From the NCBI GenBank assembly GCA_016795065.1, contig JAEUIU010000078.1, positions 18,005 through 82,004 on the forward strand: DNA of 64,000 nucleotides, read 5' to 3'. Below, piece by piece: positions 19,493 to 28,195 of the stretch; position 1 is the stretch's first letter, and the number at the start of each line of letters is the position of its first letter. The translations under genes were made by a program, and so were the position numbers. The notes beneath the pieces are model-generated. The model had not been told where the DNA came from, searched no databases, and was given only the letters and a program-made list of their open reading frames with translations. This DNA is from Phycisphaerae bacterium (GTDB lineage: Bacteria > Planctomycetota > Phycisphaerae > Phycisphaerales > SM1A02).

Positions 19493-21193
19493 ATGTCTCC
19501 TACGAGTTCCTCGCCAGATTCGAATGCCGCGGCCTCCGCAGGCCCTGTCACCCGCTTCGCCCCCAGCCCGTCGGGCCACCTCCACGTCGGCGGCGCACGA
19601 ACCGCGCTCTTCTGTTGGGCGTTCGCGCGAGGCCGAGGCGGCAAGTTTCTCCTCCGAATTGAGGACACCGACCAAAAGCGGTCGAGCGACGCAGCCAGTG
19701 TTGGCTTCCTGAAGGACCTCGACTGGCTGGGCATCGATTGGAACGAAGGCCCCGAGTTCACCCGTCCCGACGGCACCATCGTTGGCGGGGGGCCGCACGG
19801 CCCTTATTTCCAGAGTGAGCGGCTGGACATCTACAACCGTTACATCGATCAGCTCGTTCGCGAAGGCAAGGCCTACTTCGCCTTCGACACGCCCGAGGAG
19901 CTCGACGCGAAGCGGAAGGCGGCGACGGCGGCGAAGCTCGCTTACCGCTATGACCGGGCGGCGCTCAAGCTGAGTCCGGCCGAGGTCGAGGCGAACCTGA
20001 AGGCCGGGAAGCCGGCGGTTGTTCGCTGCAAGGTGCCAGCGGGGGCGATCACCATCCACGACCTGATTCTTGGAGACGCGACGCTACCGGACGGAGAGGT
20101 CGACGACTTCGTCATCCGCAAGGTCGACGGCTTCCCGACCTACCACTTTGCGGTGGTCGTCGACGACGAACTGATGCAGGTCACCCATGTCCTGCGGGCC
20201 CAGGAGCACTTCACCAACACCGCGAAGCACATGGTCCTTCAGGATGCGCTGGGCTTCCGCCGTCCGACCTACGGGCACTTGCCGATCATCTCCAATCCCG
20301 ACGGCAGCAAGATGAGCAAGCGAGACAAGGACAAGGCCCTTCGCGCGGCGGTGCAGGCCAAGGGTCTGACCGCGCCGCCGACCGGCACCGTCGCCCAGGA
20401 GCGTTGGACGAAGTGGCTCGGGGACAAGAACGTCCAGCTCGACTTTGACGATGCATTGCGGCTGGCCGAAGCGTTGGATGTCACCCTGCCTGAGATCAAC
20501 GTCGATGACTTCAAGCGATCGGGCTACCTGCCGGAGGTCGTCTGCAACTTCCTGGCCCTCAACGGCTGGTCGCCGGGCGAGAACGTCGAGAAGTTCGACA
20601 CGGCGTTCCTTCAGCAGCGGTTCGACCTGCCGCGCGTGCAGAAGACCGCCGCAAAGTTCGATCGCATGAAGCTCCTCGCGTTCAATTGCGATGCGATCAC
20701 CGGCATGGACCGCGAGCGATACGTGAAACTGGTGCGCGAGCACGGCGAGCGCTATCACCCCGAGTTCCTGCAGCGATTGACGGCTGACCAGTTCCGGATG
20801 CTCGCCGACGCGAGCCACGAGCGAAGCAAGACGCTCGAGGACCTTTACAAGGGCAACCGTTGGGTCGTCATCGCCGACGACAAGCTCGCCTGGGAGGACT
20901 CAAAGAACGTACGGAAGGCGATGCTCGACGGCAGTCCGCGTGGAGTGGACCGGCTGCGCGAACTCCAGCCAAGCCTGAACGCTGTCGGCGCCTGGCTCGC
21001 GGCGGACATCGAAGCGGTGGTCAAGGGCTACGCCGATCAGCACTGCGAAGGCCAGATCGGCAAGGTCGCCCAGCCGCTTCGCGTGGCAGTGACCGGCGGC
21101 ACGGTCAGCCCGCCGATCTTCGACACGCTGGCGATTCTCGGGAAGGCCAGTGCGATGAAGCGGATCGAACGGTGCCTGTCGACGATGGCGTGA
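19493..21193 (+). CDS. gltX: Glutamyl-tRNA synthetase
   Basis: Charges tRNA-Glu (and possibly tRNA-Gln in organisms without GlnRS). The 566-aa class I enzyme has the HIGH-type motif in FAPSPSGHLHVGGARTA, the catalytic-domain motif LLRIEDTDQKRS and the KMSKS loop GSKMSKRDKDKA. It ends in a helical anticodon-binding domain. The first 17 residues are Ser/Ala-rich and extra. The ATG at 19493 has no strong Shine-Dalgarno. A tRNA-Val gene lies about 125 bases downstream. Confidence 0.96.
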   Translation: MSPTSSSPDSNAAASAGPVTRFAPSPSGHLHVGGARTALFCWAFARGRGGKFLLRIEDTDQKRSSDAASVGFLKDLDWLGIDWNEGPEFTRPDGTIVGGGPHGPYFQSERLDIYNRYIDQLVREGKAYFAFDTPEELDAKRKAATAAKLAYRYDRAALKLSPAEVEANLKAGKPAVVRCKVPAGAITIHDLILGDATLPDGEVDDFVIRKVDGFPTYHFAVVVDDELMQVTHVLRAQEHFTNTAKHMVLQDALGFRRPTYGHLPIISNPDGSKMSKRDKDKALRAAVQAKGLTAPPTGTVAQERWTKWLGDKNVQLDFDDALRLAEALDVTLPEINVDDFKRSGYLPEVVCNFLALNGWSPGENVEKFDTAFLQQRFDLPRVQKTAAKFDRMKLLAFNCDAITGMDRERYVKLVREHGERYHPEFLQRLTADQFRMLADASHERSKTLEDLYKGNRWVVIADDKLAWEDSKNVRKAMLDGSPRGVDRLRELQPSLNAVGAWLAADIEAVVKGYADQHCEGQIGKVAQPLRVAVTGGTVSPPIFDTLAILGKASAMKRIERCLSTMA

Positions 21194-21317
21194 CTGCCCC
21201 CTGATGCCGGCGGATCGCTTCCGGGCGTTGAGCGCGTCTCGCACGATTCTCGGCCCCAGTTCCGGCTTGCCGCCGACCGCGGCCTCGGGTATTCTTCCCC
21301 TTTCACTCCTCGGTCAT

Positions 21318-21391
21318 GGGCCATTGGCGCAGCTGGCTAGCGCGCTTGCATGACACGCAAGAGGTCACTGGTTCAAGTCCAGTATGGCCCA
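21318..21391 (+). tRNA. tRNA-Val (anticodon GAC)
   Basis: A full cloverleaf folds by eye: acceptor GGGCCAT / ATGGCCC with A as discriminator, anticodon stem CTTGC/GCAAG around loop ATGACAC, and T-loop GTTCAAGTC. CCA is not encoded. The anticodon GAC reads valine codons. Confidence 0.95.
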
Positions 21392-21395
21392 CTTC

Positions 21396-21420
21396 GCAGG
21401 CCGCCCAATGGGCGGCCTGC
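21396..21420 (+). terminator. Strong hairpin just after tRNA-Val
   Basis: GCAGGCCGCCC and GGGCGGCCTGC form a perfect 11-bp stem around a 3-base loop, starting 5 bases after the tRNA. A T-containing but not uniform stretch (TTCGTTGGTTGTTT) follows. It probably terminates or protects the tRNA transcript. Confidence 0.65.
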
Positions 21421-21603
21421 TTCGTTGGTTGTTTGAGCGCTCCGTTGCAGCCGCCGCTTGAGGGCGGCGGCGTGCACACTCGCTGTGGCGCGCGTGCGCT
21501 GTTGCCGGGCCGCACACCAGAAGTGGCTCGTGAGCTGCTGAAGCAGCGCCGCTCTGACCACTTCGCGCTTCTCGTCGCCTGCTCGCGCCGGTACGGTGCT
21601 GGC

Positions 21604-23118
21604 GTGACTCGATTCTCTCCCCTCGCTTTGATTGAGCGCGTTGGCAACCGCTTGCCGGATCCGGCGACGCTGTTTGTCCTTGGCTGCATCATCGTCCTCG
21701 TTGGCTCGGCGGCCGCCTCGATCAGCGGGTGGTCGGTGCCGCATCCGTCCAGACCGGGGGAGTTCGTCACCGCGGTGAACCTGCTCACGATCAGCGAGCA
21801 GCGCTGGATCTGGCTCAACGTCATCAAGAACTTTCTTGAATTCCATCCGCTCGGGGTTGTGCTGGTGGCGATGCTGGGGATCGGTGTCGCGGAGCGAACC
21901 GGGTTCTTCGCCGCGATCTTGAAACTGATCGTGCTTGCCACGCCGGCCCGGCTCCTCACCCCTGCGGTTGTCTTCGCCGGCGTCAGTTCCTCGGCGGCGG
22001 CCGATGCTGGGTATGTCGTCCTTCCTCCGCTGGTGGCTGCGGTCTACGCCACGGTTGGGCGTTCGCCGCTTGCGGGCTTGGCTGCCGTGACCTTCGGCAT
22101 TGCGGGCGGGTTCAGCGCGAACCTCCTTATCACAAGCCTCGACCCGCTTCTTCAGGGCATCACGCTCGCTGCTGCCCGACTGGTCGCACCGGAGATCGAC
22201 GTTCGCGTCGACTGCAACTGGTACTTCATGATCGGCTCGACCTTCCTCCTGACCGCCCTCGGCTGGGCGGTCACGGCCGGGGTCGTCGAGCGGCGCTTCG
22301 ATCGGGCAACGGTGGATCGGCACATCGCCAACGCCGGGATCGAGGCGACCGGTGCCCAAGCGTTGGATCGAGAGGAACGGCGTGGGTTGTGGGCCGCCGT
22401 CGTCGTCGGCGCGATCACCGTCGCGGCCATCATGGCCCTCATCCTCGTGCCCGGTTGGCCGCTCCACGGTTCCTACGAGAAGCTCCCCGGCCGAATGGTC
22501 GCGGTGTGGACTGACGCTCTCGTGCCGATCCTCTTCGTTGGATTCCTGCTGCCGGGCGTCGCCTACGGCATCGCCGCCGGCAACGTACGCAGTGACCGCG
22601 ACGTCGCCAAGCGCATGGGCGAATCGATGGCGTCGATGGGGACCTACATCGTTCTGGCCTTCTTCGCCGGGCAGTTCATCAAGTGGTTCGAGCGGTCGAA
22701 TCTCGGCCTGATGATCGCGGTCGAAGGGGTCGACGCCCTCAAGCAGTTCGAACTCTCCTCGCACGTCCTTATCGTCGCCATCGTCTCGCTGACGGCCTTC
22801 ATCAACCTCTTCATGTCCAGCGCCAGCGCGAAGTGGGCGATCCTCGCCCCGGTCATGGTCCCGCTGTTCATGGGCCTTGGACTCTCACCCGAACTCGTGC
22901 AGGCGGGCTATCGAGTCGGTGATTCGATCACGAATCCCATCACACCGCTCAACGCCTACCTCGTTGTGATCCTCGTCGTCGCCCGCCGCTACGAGCCCGC
23001 AGCCGGCGTCGGCACCATCATCGCCTTGCTTCTGCCTTACACCATCGCCGCGTGGGTCGTCTGGCTGGCGTTCCTTCTCACGTGGAACGCCATGGGAGTA
23101 CCGCTCGGGCCTTCATGA
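21604..23118 (+). CDS. AbgT-family transporter (p-aminobenzoyl-glutamate transporter family)
   Basis: Polytopic inner-membrane protein of 504 aa from GTG 21604. The frame is open back through the tRNA-Val gene, so upstream starts are rejected. The N-terminus is FSPLALIERVGNRLPDPATL, typical of AbgT, and is followed by about 11-12 hydrophobic helices. Characteristic segments are SSSAAADAGYVVLPPL and, near the C-terminus, MSSASAKWAILAPVMVPLF and GDSITNPITPLNAYLVVIL. Family members import p-aminobenzoyl-glutamate or export sulfonamides; which applies here cannot be told. No abgAB hydrolase is nearby. A convergent peptide transporter follows. Confidence 0.85.
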   Translation: MTRFSPLALIERVGNRLPDPATLFVLGCIIVLVGSAAASISGWSVPHPSRPGEFVTAVNLLTISEQRWIWLNVIKNFLEFHPLGVVLVAMLGIGVAERTGFFAAILKLIVLATPARLLTPAVVFAGVSSSAAADAGYVVLPPLVAAVYATVGRSPLAGLAAVTFGIAGGFSANLLITSLDPLLQGITLAAARLVAPEIDVRVDCNWYFMIGSTFLLTALGWAVTAGVVERRFDRATVDRHIANAGIEATGAQALDREERRGLWAAVVVGAITVAAIMALILVPGWPLHGSYEKLPGRMVAVWTDALVPILFVGFLLPGVAYGIAAGNVRSDRDVAKRMGESMASMGTYIVLAFFAGQFIKWFERSNLGLMIAVEGVDALKQFELSSHVLIVAIVSLTAFINLFMSSASAKWAILAPVMVPLFMGLGLSPELVQAGYRVGDSITNPITPLNAYLVVILVVARRYEPAAGVGTIIALLLPYTIAAWVVWLAFLLTWNAMGVPLGPS

Positions 23119-23167
23119 CAGAAGGTCCGGACTGCGATGGAGGTCCTGCCGGCGCCCCGGCCGGCTC

Positions 23168-25054
23168 TCAATGCCCGCCCGCGGCGAGTTCCTTTGGATC
23201 CAAGTGCATCCACTTGTTGAGGAACGGCGTGAGGACAAAGAGCAGGAACCCCGCGGCGACGGCCACGATGCCGAGCTGGCCGAAGACCTCGCCATAGGTG
23301 TTCACGGTCTCCCATGGCGGTGGAACGGTCCCCTCGCCGGCCCCATGTTCGCCGCCGGTCAGGCGGGCGATGAAGGACGCGAGGTACTGCGAGAAGGCGG
23401 TGGCGAGGAACCAGGTGCCCATGACGGCGCTGGCCATCCGGGTCGGCGAGAGCTTCGTCACCAGCGAGAGTCCGACGGGCGACAGGCACAACTCGCCGGT
23501 TGTCTGGAGGACATAGCTCAGGATGAGGAACTGCATCGCGACCATGCCCATCGAGTCGGCGCTCTTGGCTGCCCACCAGAGGACGCCGAAGCCGATCCCG
23601 AGCTGAACGAGGCCGAGGCCGAACTTGAAGGGAGCGCTCGGATCCTTCCCGGCGCGCCCGAGGAACACCCAAAGCTGCGAGAAGATGAGCCCGAACAGCA
23701 TGATGCAAATCGGGTTGACCGCCTGGAAGACCGAGGCCTTCAGCTCGCCGCCGCCGACGCCGATGAGGGCGTGCTTCGAGTCGTTGGCGGTGAAGGTGAT
23801 GGTCCCGACCGTGGTGTTCGGGTCTTCCTTAATGGCCTCGAGCCGGGCCTTCTGGGCGTCGGCGATGTCGGCCAACTCCCAGCGCTTGCCGTCGATGGTC
23901 TGGCCGTAGAACTCCTGGGTGATCTCGACGTTCTTGTATTCCTTCCCGATGTCAGCCGGGGCGTCGCCCACGACACGGTCAACGTTGCGGTCCGTGAAGT
24001 TGTTGACACTGCTGCCGGCTTGTTCAAAGATCGCCCAGAAGAGCATCGAGAAGAAGGTCAGGACGAGAACGACGATGAGCCGCTCCCGTTCGACTTTCGT
24101 CGACGTGACCATGCCGAAGATGAGGTAGGCGAGGCTGACCACCCCGAAGGTGGTGAGGACGTAGCCAGCCATTTCGTTGCGGCTGATCAGGAGTGCGATC
24201 AGGGGCACGCACGCCAAGGTCGCGACGGCAACGACGCCGAAACGGAAGGTCGAAGAGCCCTTGAGCAGGCTGCGGTCATCCGGCGGCGGGCGGCCGATGT
24301 CCTTGGGGATGCCGCCTCGGCTGAGGTTCATTGCCGCCACGATCGCAGCGATGACGAGGGCGATGGCGACCGGGGCGTTGAGCCCCATCTGGAGCATGTC
24401 ATCCTTGGTGCTGATGAACATGACCGCGGTGGCGCCGACGGCAGTCGCGATGATGAGAGCCGTCGACAGCGCCGACGGCGCGACGAAGGTCGCCAACCCG
24501 ACCAACATGCCGATCGTGGCCAACCCGAAGCCGTAGTGCCAGCCGTAGGTCTCGCCGATGTAGCCGCAGACCAGCGGTGCAAGACCGGCGCCGAGGTTGA
24601 TGCCGATGTAGAAGATCGTGAATCCAGCGTCACGTCGGGCGCTCGCAGCGGGGTAAAGGGCCCCGACCATGGTCGAGATGTTGGGCTTGAAGAAGCCGTT
24701 GCCGCAAATGAGCAGGGCCAAGGCGGTGTAGAGGCCCACCGTCGTTTCGACCGTCATGACCAAGTGCCCGGCGGCCATGAGCAGGCCGCCGAGGATGATC
24801 GAGAGTCTCGTGCCGAGTAACCGGTCGGCGAGGATGCCGCCGATGAAGGGCGTCGCATAGACCAAGGCCGTGTACGCACCGTAAATCGCGTACGCCGAAT
24901 CGTCGGTCGCCTTCAGGAACCCCTTCGTTAAGTAGAAGATGAGGAGCGCCCGCATCCCGTAGAACGAGAAGCGTTCCCACATTTCGACGAAGAAGAGAAG
25001 GAAGAGTCCAGGCGGATGACGCTCGATGGCACCCGGGGATGCGGTGGTACTCAT
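23168..25054 (-). CDS. POT/PTR-family proton-coupled peptide transporter
   Basis: The 628-aa polytopic protein starts at ATG 25054. The ExxERFxxYG proton-coupling motif is present (VEMWERFSFYGMRALLIFYL), with FIGGILADRLLGTR and the PTR2 segment ICGNGFFKPNISTM. Typical POT proteins have about 500 aa. Here an extra hydrophilic segment of roughly 90 residues (about residues 365-455, from NFTDRNVDRV through TFTANDSK) sits between late transmembrane helices, as in some large bacterial members. It imports di- or tripeptides if it behaves like the family. It is convergent with the AbgT gene and divergent from the NUDIX gene, with about 110 bases between their starts. Confidence 0.88.
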   Translation of the reverse strand: MSTTASPGAIERHPPGLFLLFFVEMWERFSFYGMRALLIFYLTKGFLKATDDSAYAIYGAYTALVYATPFIGGILADRLLGTRLSIILGGLLMAAGHLVMTVETTVGLYTALALLICGNGFFKPNISTMVGALYPAASARRDAGFTIFYIGINLGAGLAPLVCGYIGETYGWHYGFGLATIGMLVGLATFVAPSALSTALIIATAVGATAVMFISTKDDMLQMGLNAPVAIALVIAAIVAAMNLSRGGIPKDIGRPPPDDRSLLKGSSTFRFGVVAVATLACVPLIALLISRNEMAGYVLTTFGVVSLAYLIFGMVTSTKVERERLIVVLVLTFFSMLFWAIFEQAGSSVNNFTDRNVDRVVGDAPADIGKEYKNVEITQEFYGQTIDGKRWELADIADAQKARLEAIKEDPNTTVGTITFTANDSKHALIGVGGGELKASVFQAVNPICIMLFGLIFSQLWVFLGRAGKDPSAPFKFGLGLVQLGIGFGVLWWAAKSADSMGMVAMQFLILSYVLQTTGELCLSPVGLSLVTKLSPTRMASAVMGTWFLATAFSQYLASFIARLTGGEHGAGEGTVPPPWETVNTYGEVFGQLGIVAVAAGFLLFVLTPFLNKWMHLDPKELAAGGH

Positions 25055-25163
25055 GAAGGCAACATACCCTGAACGCTTCACCCGGTGGCAGCGGGTCACT
25101 GCATTCGCGGGCAGGCCACGGCTGGCGGCAGCGCACGCGTCAGGCGACAATCGCAACGTGTCG

Positions 25164-25895
25164 ATGCCCGCCCGAACGATTCGCCTGCGACGGCCGCCGC
25201 AACTGATTCGGGTCGATGGGCGGTACGTGCCACCGGTCTCATTGGCCGAGGTCGATCGCGTCTGGGAGTCGCTTCGGGCTGCGAATCCCCGCTATTTCGA
25301 TGGCCCCATCCTGCATGTGCTGGGCATGAGTCGCAACGGCCACGGAGGCGTGGTGCTTCATGTCGCCGAGACCAGCTATCGGTTCTACGCGGTGCAACGG
25401 CCCGGGCTTGTCGGTGGGTTCGACTGCGGTATTCGCCCTCTCGGTGCGAAGGGGCTCTGTCGCTGGCGGCCGCCCGCAGAAGGGTCCGGAGCTTCAAGCG
25501 CCCTTGGAGGTGGGGAGCCGCGTGATCGCTACCTCATGGCCCGACGCTCGGCGGCGGTTGCCTACTACCCCAACGAGTGGGAGTTCGCTCCGGGGGGCGG
25601 ATTGGAACCCGACGACGACCCGGCTGGCTGCCTCCTTCGCGAACTGGCCGAGGAGACCGATTATGAAGCGGTCTCGCCTCCGATTGCCGTGGCGCTGCTC
25701 TACGACCCGGGAGCGCTTTCGTGGGAGGTTGTGCACAAACTCGAGGTGCGGTTGTCGAGCCATGCGGACGCGACCCACGCCTGGGAGCACGCCGAGCGGA
25801 ACCTCGTGGCGTATGGGGAGTGGCCCGAACCGCTCGCGGCCGTCGCCAGAACGATGATCGACCTCATTCCGCGACCTTCGCCGCCGCCTCGTTGA
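25164..25895 (+). CDS. NUDIX-domain hydrolase
   Basis: Predicted to hydrolyse a nucleoside diphosphate linked to another group. The 243-aa product has an N-terminal domain of about 125 residues without a clear match. The Nudix box follows: GGGLEPDDDPAGCLLRELAE, with Asp at the position usually held by Glu but with the REL-EE metal ligands intact. The start is set at ATG 25164; an in-frame GTG six bases upstream is possible, and a longer frame reaches 25026 over the neighbour's promoter. The 3' end overlaps the convergent histidine kinase gene by 32 bases. The substrate is unknown. Confidence 0.78.
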   Translation: MPARTIRLRRPPQLIRVDGRYVPPVSLAEVDRVWESLRAANPRYFDGPILHVLGMSRNGHGGVVLHVAETSYRFYAVQRPGLVGGFDCGIRPLGAKGLCRWRPPAEGSGASSALGGGEPRDRYLMARRSAAVAYYPNEWEFAPGGGLEPDDDPAGCLLRELAEETDYEAVSPPIAVALLYDPGALSWEVVHKLEVRLSSHADATHAWEHAERNLVAYGEWPEPLAAVARTMIDLIPRPSPPPR

Positions 25896-28095
25896 GGACC
25901 GCACGGCACGCTCCGACCAAGGTATCGAGCGGGAAGGGCTTTCGAAGGACCCGGCAGGGGGCCAGGTTCGCGGTTGGGGCTTGAACGCCCCCAGTGACGA
26001 AGAGACAGGGGATGCGGATGCCAAGCGACCGCAGGCGTTCGAGGCACTCGATGCCGGAGATCCCAGGCAAGTCAATATCCATGATGAGGAGGTCGATCGA
26101 GAAGGGCCCTTGGGTGAGGATCGACTCGACCTCCTCGGCATCGCCGCGGGCGACGACGTCGATGTCGAGGCTCTCAAAGGCGGCGACCAGTACGTCACGA
26201 ATGGCAGAATCGTCTTCGACGACGAGGATCCGGTTGACGTCGGCGAGCCGCTCATCGGCGTTGATGTCCAGCGGGGCATCTTCGACTAGGCGCGGCTCGT
26301 CGGCCTGAAGCGGGAACCAGACCGAGACCCGCAGGCCACCCAGGGCCGGAGAGGAATCGAGACGAAGCCGGCCGCCAGCCTCTTGGGCGACACGCATGCA
26401 GATCGCGAGGCCAAGGCCGGTGCCTGCGTCGCCCTTGGTGGTGAAGAAGGCCTGAGTGACCTGCTTGCGCAACGCTTCGGGAACGCCGGGGCCATTGTCT
26501 TCGACGATGAGGACCGCGGCCGGACCGAGGTCGGAGCCCGTTTCGACGCCGCAGGAGAGTCGTACCGTTCCTCGCGGGCCGACGGCATCGCGGGCGTTGA
26601 CGACGAGATTGAGGACGAGCTGACGAATGCCTTGGGCGGTGGAACGGACGATGCAGTTCTGGGCAGCGCCGATGTCGGTCTCGAGCACGACGCCGCGCGG
26701 GAGGAGCCGCGAGGCCAGACGCACTGCGGCATCCACCTCATGAAAGAGCGGCCTTGGCTCGGGCTGTTCGATCTCGCCGCGGTGGGCGTGGATGAGTCCG
26801 CTGACGATGCCGCGGGCGCCGTTGGCGACGCGGTCGATGTCAGCCAGCGTCGAAAGCACTTCGCCGTCGCCGGTGCGCTGGCGAAGCAATTGCACGTGGC
26901 TGGTGATGGCGAAGAGGATGTTGTTGAAGTCGTGGGCAATGCCGCCGGTCAGTTGGGCGACGAGTTCGGTGCGCTCGAGTTGCCGCTGGAGAGCCGCGAA
27001 CCGGTTTCCCGCCTCGACGCTGTCGCGCTGTTCCAGGCCGCGGGCGACCGCGAAGGCAAGCGTCTGCATCGTCGCGATCTCGTCGGGTCGCCAGCGACGG
27101 GCGTCGTTGAGATCCTCAAAGAGGAGAGCGCCGCGCAGGGTGCCGCCAGCCATGATGGGTAGGGCAACGAGCGATTGGACCTCGGGCTTCATTCGCGCGA
27201 GGAACTCGGGGCGTCGGGTCGTTTCGTCATCGCGGGTGAGAACGAGCGGGCCTCCGCCTGCCAGCGCGCCGGCCCACCATCGGGCCGACTCCATCGGAAC
27301 GGTACTTCGTCGGTATGCGGCCGAAGGTGACCCGTCGGTCGTCCACTCGCTGACCAGCTTCACTTGCTCGGCTTGGGCATCGAGCAGGAAGTAGGACGCT
27401 CGCGTGGCCCCGAATTCCGAGCCGAGCATGCCGATCGCGCCGCCGATGGTCGCGTCCAAGTCCTCGGTCTGGAGGAAGCTCTCGAGGAGTCGGGTGGAGA
27501 GTTGCTGGAGGGCGAGGGCCTGCCGCTGCTGTTCGTCGGCGCGTCGACGGTCGGTCAGGTCGACCGCGACGATCTCCCAGAGTTGCGGCGGAATGCCAGC
27601 GCCGGGAACCGGACCCTGCCGCTCGTGGAACCATCGCCAGCTTCCGTCCGGGGCGCGGAGTCGGTACTGGAATTCCAGACGGTCGCCACGGCCCTGACGG
27701 CGATGGCGAAGTGCGGCGAGGAGGCTCGGGCGGTCATCGGGATGGACGAACTCGTGGAAACTCCTGCGACCGCTGACCAGATCGGCGGCGGGCACTCCGA
27801 GAATCGATTCGATGTTCGGCGTGACCCACGCGAAGCCACCCTCGGCGTTGATGCGGGCGACGATGAGATGCGCCGATTCGGCGATCGAAAGAAGGCAGGC
27901 CGAGGTTTCCGCGTCAAGGTAGGCAAGTGAACGCGTTCCGCGCCGCTCCGAACGCCCCAGCAGGACAGCGAACCCGATGGCCATGATGGCGAGAATCGCC
28001 AGGCCCAGGGCGAGAAAGATGTTCGGATCGATCTCGCTGTTGGGCGTGCCAATGGCCAGCGTGATGGCCAGCAGGTTGAACGGAACGGAGCACAC
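25864..28095 (-). CDS. Membrane-anchored hybrid histidine kinase (PAS-GAF-HisKA-HATPase-REC)
   Basis: The 743-aa signal transducer has one N-terminal transmembrane helix (residues 25-47). A PAS domain (about 70-185) and a GAF domain (about 205-355) follow. The dimerisation/phosphoacceptor helix is GGIAHDFNNILFAI, and the ATPase domain has NLVVNARDAV, EDNGPGVP and TGLGLAI. A C-terminal receiver domain (about 620-735) has the acidic patch VVEDD, the phosphorylatable Asp in MDIDLPG and the conserved Lys in RKPF. The HDFNN variant is usual for HisKA kinases that end in a receiver. The start is a GTG at 28095. No separate DNA-binding regulator is adjacent, so the output is unknown. Confidence 0.9.
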   Translation of the reverse strand: MCSVPFNLLAITLAIGTPNSEIDPNIFLALGLAILAIMAIGFAVLLGRSERRGTRSLAYLDAETSACLLSIAESAHLIVARINAEGGFAWVTPNIESILGVPAADLVSGRRSFHEFVHPDDRPSLLAALRHRRQGRGDRLEFQYRLRAPDGSWRWFHERQGPVPGAGIPPQLWEIVAVDLTDRRRADEQQRQALALQQLSTRLLESFLQTEDLDATIGGAIGMLGSEFGATRASYFLLDAQAEQVKLVSEWTTDGSPSAAYRRSTVPMESARWWAGALAGGGPLVLTRDDETTRRPEFLARMKPEVQSLVALPIMAGGTLRGALLFEDLNDARRWRPDEIATMQTLAFAVARGLEQRDSVEAGNRFAALQRQLERTELVAQLTGGIAHDFNNILFAITSHVQLLRQRTGDGEVLSTLADIDRVANGARGIVSGLIHAHRGEIEQPEPRPLFHEVDAAVRLASRLLPRGVVLETDIGAAQNCIVRSTAQGIRQLVLNLVVNARDAVGPRGTVRLSCGVETGSDLGPAAVLIVEDNGPGVPEALRKQVTQAFFTTKGDAGTGLGLAICMRVAQEAGGRLRLDSSPALGGLRVSVWFPLQADEPRLVEDAPLDINADERLADVNRILVVEDDSAIRDVLVAAFESLDIDVVARGDAEEVESILTQGPFSIDLLIMDIDLPGISGIECLERLRSLGIRIPCLFVTGGVQAPTANLAPCRVLRKPFPLDTLVGACRAVLNEAAAKVAE

Positions 28096-28195
28096 GCTCT
28101 ACCAGCCTACCGCTCAGGGCAGGTCAGGGGGTGGAATCGCTCGCAGCGTCCGTGACCTTCTGCCTTGGATTGGGAGCCCAGCCTCCGATCGAAGC

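Noticed and set aside
21316..21603. Upstream extension of the AbgT gene
   Set aside because: It would start inside tRNA-Val and cross its terminator-like hairpin; the GTG at 21604 matches the family's N-terminus.
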